A DNA stretch of 21,255 nucleotides from JAGPHI01 sp036661035. GTDB taxonomy: Bacteria; Bacillota; Clostridia; Oscillospirales; Ruminococcaceae. The notes below the pieces were generated by a model. It ran no database searches. It was not told where the DNA came from and saw only the letters and a list, made by a program, of their open reading frames with translations. A program made the translations under genes and the position numbers. Every line of letters starts with the position of its first letter. Positions within the stretch are counted from its first letter, which is position 1. Below, piece by piece: positions 18,301-21,255 of the stretch. The stretch spans positions 1 to 21,255 of the forward strand of contig JAVWZM010000037.1 of assembly GCA_036661035.1 (NCBI GenBank), in the 5' to 3' direction.

Positions 18301-18483
18301 GCACAGCACTACGCCGCCGGATATATTATCAAGCACTTCGCCAAGGCGCAAAATAGCAAAATCGCTGCACAAAACAGCACTGTCATCATTGAGCAGCACA
18401 TTGTGCAGTTCATCTCGCTCTTTGCTGATTTGCTCTATTTGCTTTTCCAATTGCGCAATGCGCTCATCTTTTGTAAACTCCAC
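15370..18483 (-). CDS. Multi-PAS diguanylate cyclase (GGDEF) sensor protein
   Basis: Soluble signalling enzyme predicted to make cyclic di-GMP from two GTP. Residues are counted from the chosen GTG start. A short coiled coil (about 5-30) is followed by about four PAS-type sensor domains to about 560, one carrying TFEYKMLRKD..FWVMDNAQ. The GGDEF domain spans about 565-730, with GGDEF itself at 646-650. The inhibitory I-site RDDD lies exactly 5 residues before it, so both catalysis and product inhibition look intact. Then come a GAF-like region (about 750-910) and a last PAS-like domain containing RPCDTCPM, whose CxxC could bind metal or sense redox. There is no EAL domain. The GTG at 18483-18481 follows GGGAG; the frame also opens at 18537 (1,055 residues). 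No membrane helix is expected with the GTG start. Confidence 0.9.
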   Translation of the reverse strand: MEFTKDERIAQLEKQIEQISKERDELHNVLLNDDSAVLCSDFAILRLGEVLDNISGGVVLCEMTKGFPIVYVSRGFTTLTGYTLEDLYHAEHNKIIAEPSKNVFGTVINEQKGSEDAFTFEYKMLRKDKTTFWVMDNAQIIIARDKKQYVQSIISDITHYKDVEQALRISQKSYELAMAFSDITLFEYDVQTKRITTQTSDFEEFGMPAVIEGGMEGIVKLKIIAQRSKQDFKEFYNRIDRGDASSQCTICVNDLSGSERILQLQLINIFDDDGKPIRAVGMRKDVTEAMHLKHEKDFGEAITSELLFAFEANVTHDKVVRYNNEWAKNLHINPPSGYKELMKLVCDEIYPEYAGNISYIFSEQVIIEAFKKGRRILKAEFKYSKGKNKDLWLETGINIIKDGFSGDISIRVYTTNINSRKVKEQKAIRESKHYELMISKSATVYEVNITRNSIAFGTQNWEKMFGIKTTPNYSEMVASFALKATYPEDSEGFTRRFSLDNVLNAYADGKTEICHEYRRPDEDGKFIWVRCTMHLFEDPISNELRGFAYVENINTEKEKELELVYKSTHDLLTGFYNKSYVEEKINQFLTSAEGKHGSHIFYIIDIDYFKHFNDAFGHAFGDAVLSQTAAKISMLFRDDDIMGRIGGDEFVVLMKNVQSERKCESKALEICNNVREVYSKRGEDYDMSVSIGAAIYSSHGTTYDELYRHSDAALYDAKQKGRDTFSLYSEDMQEGVSAVNTIDGNAMLESKGFEKNITEYVFRIMYDADDKTEAIQSVLELLAKHYNLSRVSVFEKSEDSKYVKCTFEWATDSLATQRGNLQMLALEDGRLYQDNFDKDGILFLPDIAMASFSLKSIFLQHDAKSLVQIAFEKNSEFMGFISFDSCDKKHIPNKNDLTDYHNIANIMGVFVLKMRALEKCNSARETAYSIANSRDTFANVCDAESFELLFINDKIKTILPNAKVGELCYKTLWNKTRPCDTCPMLALRESGEDKYVTEIYNGELKMWLKETASWINWLNGKEACLVDIDNITEYKKQ

Positions 18484-18559
18484 AATAATTAACACTCCCA
18501 CGCCAATATACACTTCACGCATAAGTACAGATGCCAAGCATATAAAATCTACTTAGATA

Positions 18560-18588
18560 ATTTTAGCATTTTACACAATATATTACAA
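18560..18588 (-). promoter_or_regulatory. Promoter of the diguanylate cyclase gene
   Basis: On the minus strand, -35 TTGTAA (18588-18583), a 17-base spacer and -10 TAAAAT (18565-18560). A transcription start near 18553 leaves about 70 bases before the GTG and would also include the longer alternative start at 18537. Confidence 0.55.
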
Positions 18589-18657
18589 GTAATACAAATG
18601 GCTTTTGCTAATTTACATTTGTTATATGCAAAAATTGTCTGATTTCCAATAGTCAAT

Positions 18658-18702
18658 AAAAAACCGACACTCAATTTATTTAATTGCGTGTCGGTTTTTT
18701 TT
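18658..18702. terminator. Intrinsic terminator after the membrane-protein gene
   Basis: AAAAAACCGACAC (18658-18670) pairs with GTGTCGGTTTTTT (18688-18700); the inner CAATT/AATTG extends the stem. A-run and T-run on both sides make it work in either direction. On the minus strand it follows the gene ending at 18727 and insulates the cyclase gene beyond. Confidence 0.9.
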
Positions 18703-18726
18703 ATATTTCGGTTACGCTATGTTCAC

Positions 18727-20373
18727 TCATTGTGTAAATTCCAAGTTGTCGAACAACGTCATTTCCTGTGTGCCGCTTTCTTTTTCAAAAAACTCCACCT
18801 TTACTTTATCGCCGGCATTGCTTACTGCAAGCTCGTCTGAAAGGCTGCCCTGTATGCGGAACAAATACTGCGGATACTCGGTAAGCACTGCATAATATGT
18901 GGTTAGGCTGCCTGTGTATTCGCCGCCTATGCGCTCCAAAGTGCCCGTAAGGGTTTTAACATCTGTAGATATATTACCTACGTCTTGGTTGCCCGGGTTT
19001 GCACGCATAGCCTTTTCGTAGCTTAAACGTGCCTCGCTTACGCTTTCGCCAACGCCCACTGTTTGATAGTCTTCAACGGAAACATATGCATATTGCTTAA
19101 TAAGGCCCTCGGCGTCTTTAAGCGTCATAAAATAAGTTGGTGAGCCGTTAAGGTTTACTATAAGTGGGAACGCAGCTTGATAGCCAAACTGCTGCACCTT
19201 GCCTTGTGCCGATTGCTGTGCCGCCATTTCGGTAGCACCGCTGATACGATAAAGCTTTGGCTCTTTAGTAACCATATCCACCATTACAAAGCCAATTGCG
19301 CTTTCATCTTGTCCTACGCTTGTAAGGCCTGTAAAATAATAGCAACGGTCATTGTTGTATATAATTGCACGGCCTTGGGACGCGCGGAATTTATCTTTAT
19401 CACTGAAATTCAAAAAGCCGTGTACATATTCGCCCTTATTGTTAATTTGGCTTGCAATAAAGTTTTCAGGCTGAATACGGTCTACCCAAGACGGCATGTC
19501 TGCAATGGAATGATATTCGCTTGCGCCTGTGCTGCAATCCATAATAATTGCGCCTGTTGCCTCCGGCAGTGAAAATCCACGCATATATTTATATGTGCTG
19601 ATTACCCAGAACGGACGGCCTGTGTCGTCAAGCTCAAAGCTAAAATCTGTAATACCTTTAAAAGGTGCCGCGGTAAAGCGCGTGTAAAACGCCAAATCAT
19701 ACCATAAATATGCATTCTGCTGATATTTTATTTTATAGCCGTCTACATATTCTACGTCCTGCGGATTTGTGGCAGAAACTTTTACATATCCGGGAGTGCC
19801 GTCCATATTACTAAGCCATTTAAAAAGCCCCGAATGTAAGGTAGGCACAGCCCATACAAGCTCGCCGTCTACCTGCTGCAAGGTAGGCTCTCCAAGCACC
19901 ACTTGGCTGCCAAGGCTTGGGCGTTCGCCAAGCTTTTTGTCTGCAAGCTTCAGTGCCATGGCTTTGTCTACTATTGGCAGCTGGCTCATGTCCACAGTGT
20001 TAAAATCTTCCGCAAAGTTCATCTCTGCAAATTCCGGCATCTGGCTGCGATAAGCCCCCACGTTAAACAGCACAGAAGAACCGATATTAACTGCAAAATA
20101 AAGCACCCAAATAACGCCAACTACAATAAGCGGCAGCTTTGCCATTGTGGGGCTTTTGTGAAAGCTTACCGACGGCATGCCCTGTGCATTTTGCGCAACT
20201 TCAAGCTTGCCAAGCTTATCAAACGAGAATAAAAGCACGTACACACTTATCAGTACGCAATAGAAAAACGCCGATTCGGGATAAATAGGGTTTAAGTTCA
20301 TTTTATTAACAAGCACATATAGCACCGCTAATATCGCTACCCCTATTGAGGCTTTAAGTTTAAAATGTTTCAA
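18727..20373 (-). CDS. Conserved membrane protein of unknown function with large extracytoplasmic domain
   Basis: 548 residues; I do not recognise a named family with confidence. Three hydrophobic segments lie near the N-terminus, at about 8-26, 33-50 and 77-99, with a Lys/Arg-rich loop between the second and third. The rest, from about 105, is hydrophilic and probably outside the cell. It contains aromatic-rich motifs (WYDLAFYTRF, TGLTSVGQDESAIGF, GYQAAFPLIVN) and ends in a beta-rich piece from about 470 that looks OB-like. No catalytic motif stands out. The start is TTG at 20373-20371 with GGAG 9 bases upstream (RNA sense CGGAGAATTTCATATTG). It has its own promoter and terminator, so it is a single-gene transcript; neighbours give no clue to its job. 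Confidence 0.8.
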   Translation of the reverse strand: MKHFKLKASIGVAILAVLYVLVNKMNLNPIYPESAFFYCVLISVYVLLFSFDKLGKLEVAQNAQGMPSVSFHKSPTMAKLPLIVVGVIWVLYFAVNIGSSVLFNVGAYRSQMPEFAEMNFAEDFNTVDMSQLPIVDKAMALKLADKKLGERPSLGSQVVLGEPTLQQVDGELVWAVPTLHSGLFKWLSNMDGTPGYVKVSATNPQDVEYVDGYKIKYQQNAYLWYDLAFYTRFTAAPFKGITDFSFELDDTGRPFWVISTYKYMRGFSLPEATGAIIMDCSTGASEYHSIADMPSWVDRIQPENFIASQINNKGEYVHGFLNFSDKDKFRASQGRAIIYNNDRCYYFTGLTSVGQDESAIGFVMVDMVTKEPKLYRISGATEMAAQQSAQGKVQQFGYQAAFPLIVNLNGSPTYFMTLKDAEGLIKQYAYVSVEDYQTVGVGESVSEARLSYEKAMRANPGNQDVGNISTDVKTLTGTLERIGGEYTGSLTTYYAVLTEYPQYLFRIQGSLSDELAVSNAGDKVKVEFFEKESGTQEMTLFDNLEFTQ

Positions 20374-20436
20374 TATGAAATTCTCCGTTTCTTTTTAAAG
20401 TTATTATTTTTCAAAATACAATAACGTATGTGTTCT

Positions 20437-20466
20437 ATTATACACCCAACATGTAAAAAAGTGTAA
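20437..20466 (-). promoter_or_regulatory. Promoter of the membrane-protein gene
   Basis: On the minus strand a perfect -10 TATAAT (20442-20437) is preceded at 18 bases by TTACAC (20466-20461). The -10 is strong and the -35 moderate. The leader to the TTG start is about 55 bases. Confidence 0.6.
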
Positions 20467-20585
20467 ATAAACTTTTAACAAATAGGCTTTTAGCAAAATT
20501 TACTTATATTGTTTCAATAAAACAATGTATCCGTGCAAATGTACGCATCAAATGTCAATTGCACAAATTACGATAAAATGTCCAT

Positions 20586-20818
20586 GCGCCGATAATTGCA
20601 TACAAGTACAAATAGTCGCGTCAAAACCACATTGCCTAAAATAATGCTAATTTTAAAAAATGGCTCCGCTGCTTTTCTACTGCGAAACTTATTTTTGTAA
20701 TTAGCCACACGCCGCGAAATGCATACAATCACAAATAACAGCATCAAAGCCGCATAGCTTTGAATTGCCTTATTTTTAAAATAGGCTCCGCCGCTTTTCT
20801 ACTGCGAAACTTATTTTA
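20586..20818. repeat. Imperfect tandem duplication, two units of about 110 bases, period 122-123
   Basis: Unit A covers about 20586-20696 and unit B about 20708-20818. The right-hand 34 bases of each (20662-20695 and 20784-20817) are identical except for one base. The left part is more diverged but still shares GCATACAA at 20598 and 20721. The offset is 122 in the conserved end and 123 on the left, so an indel separates them. On the minus strand both conserved ends could encode KFRSRKAAEP, but the frames then differ and stop codons follow, so I do not call a gene. The remainder of the gene-poor stretch 20374-20876 shows only the promoter listed above. Confidence 0.8.
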
Positions 20819-20876
20819 AAAACAGCTTTGAAAAATGACTTTATTTAAAATAATTACAAAAAATCACATTTTGCTA

Positions 20877-20905
20877 TTGACTATACGCCCGAAAACTGCT
20901 AGAAT
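20877..20905 (+). promoter_or_regulatory. Promoter of the tRNA-Leu gene
   Basis: TTGACT (20877-20882), a 17-base spacer and TAGAAT (20900-20905); each box matches the consensus at 5 of 6. It lies 11 bases before the mature tRNA 5' end. Confidence 0.75.
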
Positions 20906-20916
20906 ATAAAAGTCAC

Positions 20917-21000
20917 GCGGGTGTGGCGGAATTGGCAGACGCGCTAGACTTAGGATCTAGTGTCTTTGATGTGCAGGTTCAAGTCCTGTCACCCGCACCA
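20917..21000 (+). tRNA. tRNA-Leu, anticodon UAG
   Basis: 84 bases with CCA encoded at 20998-21000. The acceptor stem is GCGGGTG (20917-20923) with CACCCGC (20990-20996) and discriminator A. The anticodon stem CTAGA/TCTAG closes the loop CTTAGGA, giving anticodon TAG, which reads CUA and probably other CUN leucine codons. The variable arm is long, as expected for a class II leucine tRNA, and the T-arm has GGTTCAAGTCC. Promoter and terminator fit tightly, so it is a single-gene unit. Confidence 0.96.
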
Positions 21001-21005
21001 TAAGT

Positions 21006-21045
21006 AGACCATAATCTTGATACGAGATTATGGTCTTTCTTTTTG
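21006..21045 (+). terminator. Intrinsic terminator after the tRNA
   Basis: AGACCATAATCT (21006-21017) pairs perfectly with AGATTATGGTCT (21025-21036) around a 7-base loop, followed by TTTCTTTTT. It starts 6 bases after the CCA end. Confidence 0.9.
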
Positions 21046-21065
21046 CCTTAAAAGTGCCTGTTTAC

Positions 21066-21118
21066 AAGGCTTTTTGGACTTTTAGCTATGTGCTTAAACT
21101 TAGCTGAAAGCCTTTTTT
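21066..21118 (+). terminator. Weak second hairpin with T-run
   Basis: AAGGCTTT (21066-21073) pairs with AAAGCCTT (21107-21114). An inner stem AGCTA (21084-21088) with TAGCT (21101-21105) is separated from it by an asymmetric internal loop, and six T follow (21113-21118). It could be a leftover terminator of another gene; folding is less certain than for the preceding one. Confidence 0.4.
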
Positions 21119-21255
21119 ATGCTCTGCAAAACTTCTTGCGGAGAAAAAGCGTATCTGGCACAGGCACTCGCCGAGCAGCTTCCACAGATCAAGGGCTTCT
21201 CCCCCGCAACCTTCGCGGGATGCATGATTTTTACCACACCTATGAAAATCAGCCG
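21119..21255 (+). pseudogene. Frameshifted fragment resembling a DUF1016/YhcG N-terminal domain, cut by the window edge
   Basis: From 21119 one frame reads EKAYLAQALAEQLPQIKGFSP. The next frame then continues with RNLRGMHDFYHTYENQP to the window end. Joined, they resemble the conserved KGFS..NLR.M..FY stretch of DUF1016 N-terminal domains (YhcG-like proteins linked to PDDEXK nucleases). The switch falls in the five-C run at 21201-21205; a sixth C would restore one frame. There is no ribosome binding site, and a TAG stop lies just upstream at 21101-21103, so the N-terminus is probably missing too. Family assignment is from remembered motifs over about 38 residues and is tentative. Confidence 0.5.

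Noticed and set aside
20586..20818. Small repeated-peptide gene on the minus strand over the tandem repeat
   Set aside because: Unit B hits a stop soon after KFRSRKAAEP and an indel shifts the frame between units, so there is no continuous coding frame.
1..21255. CRISPR array, transposase or rRNA
   Set aside because: No regularly spaced short repeats beyond two copies, no transposase-like frame and no rRNA-like segment were seen on either strand.

Overview
The window looks like a chromosomal segment of a low-to-mid GC Gram-positive anaerobe, most likely a member of Clostridia (Bacillota). The signs are strong AGGAGG-type ribosome binding sites, GTG and TTG starts, a lipoprotein-type solute-binding protein, a large secreted multidomain protein with a C-terminal membrane anchor, and intrinsic terminators with T-runs. 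I cannot name the species.

Left half (about 1-8760): a nucleoside salvage locus. A leftward DeoR-family repressor gene faces a rightward series: deoC (deoxyribose-phosphate aldolase), cdd (cytidine deaminase), a BMP-family nucleoside-binding lipoprotein, a double-domain ABC ATPase, two ABC permeases and pdp (pyrimidine-nucleoside phosphorylase). Together they would import nucleosides, deaminate (deoxy)cytidine, split uridine, deoxyuridine and thymidine to free base plus (deoxy)ribose-1-phosphate, and feed deoxyribose-5-phosphate to glycolysis as acetaldehyde and glyceraldehyde-3-phosphate. Phosphopentomutase is needed to link the last two steps and is not in this window. Two strong hairpins lie between the binding-protein gene and the ATPase gene, which fits higher expression of the binding protein.

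Middle (about 8760-15330): one very long gene for a secreted, membrane-anchored protein. It has a signal peptide, a chitobiase-C-terminal-like domain, OB-fold-like repeats, a PHP/CehA-type metallohydrolase domain, a glutaminase-like fold, a proline/threonine linker and a C-terminal membrane helix. It is cut by a single in-frame TAA at 10575-10577; both sides remain open in the same frame and repeat-to-repeat alignment runs through the stop without a gap. Its position beside the transporter suggests, without proof, a role in extracellular nucleic acid or nucleotide scavenging.

Right part (about 15330-21255): a leftward multi-PAS diguanylate cyclase with an intact GGDEF motif and I-site; a leftward conserved membrane protein of unknown function with a strong TATAAT promoter; a gene-poor stretch holding a 122-123 bp tandem duplication; a tRNA-Leu(UAG) with promoter and terminator; and at the right edge a frameshifted fragment resembling the N-terminal domain of DUF1016/YhcG-type proteins. 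I found no CRISPR array, transposase or rRNA. I see no clear-cut new system; the surface protein with its in-frame stop and the repeat/tRNA/DUF1016 fragment region are the parts most worth a second look.
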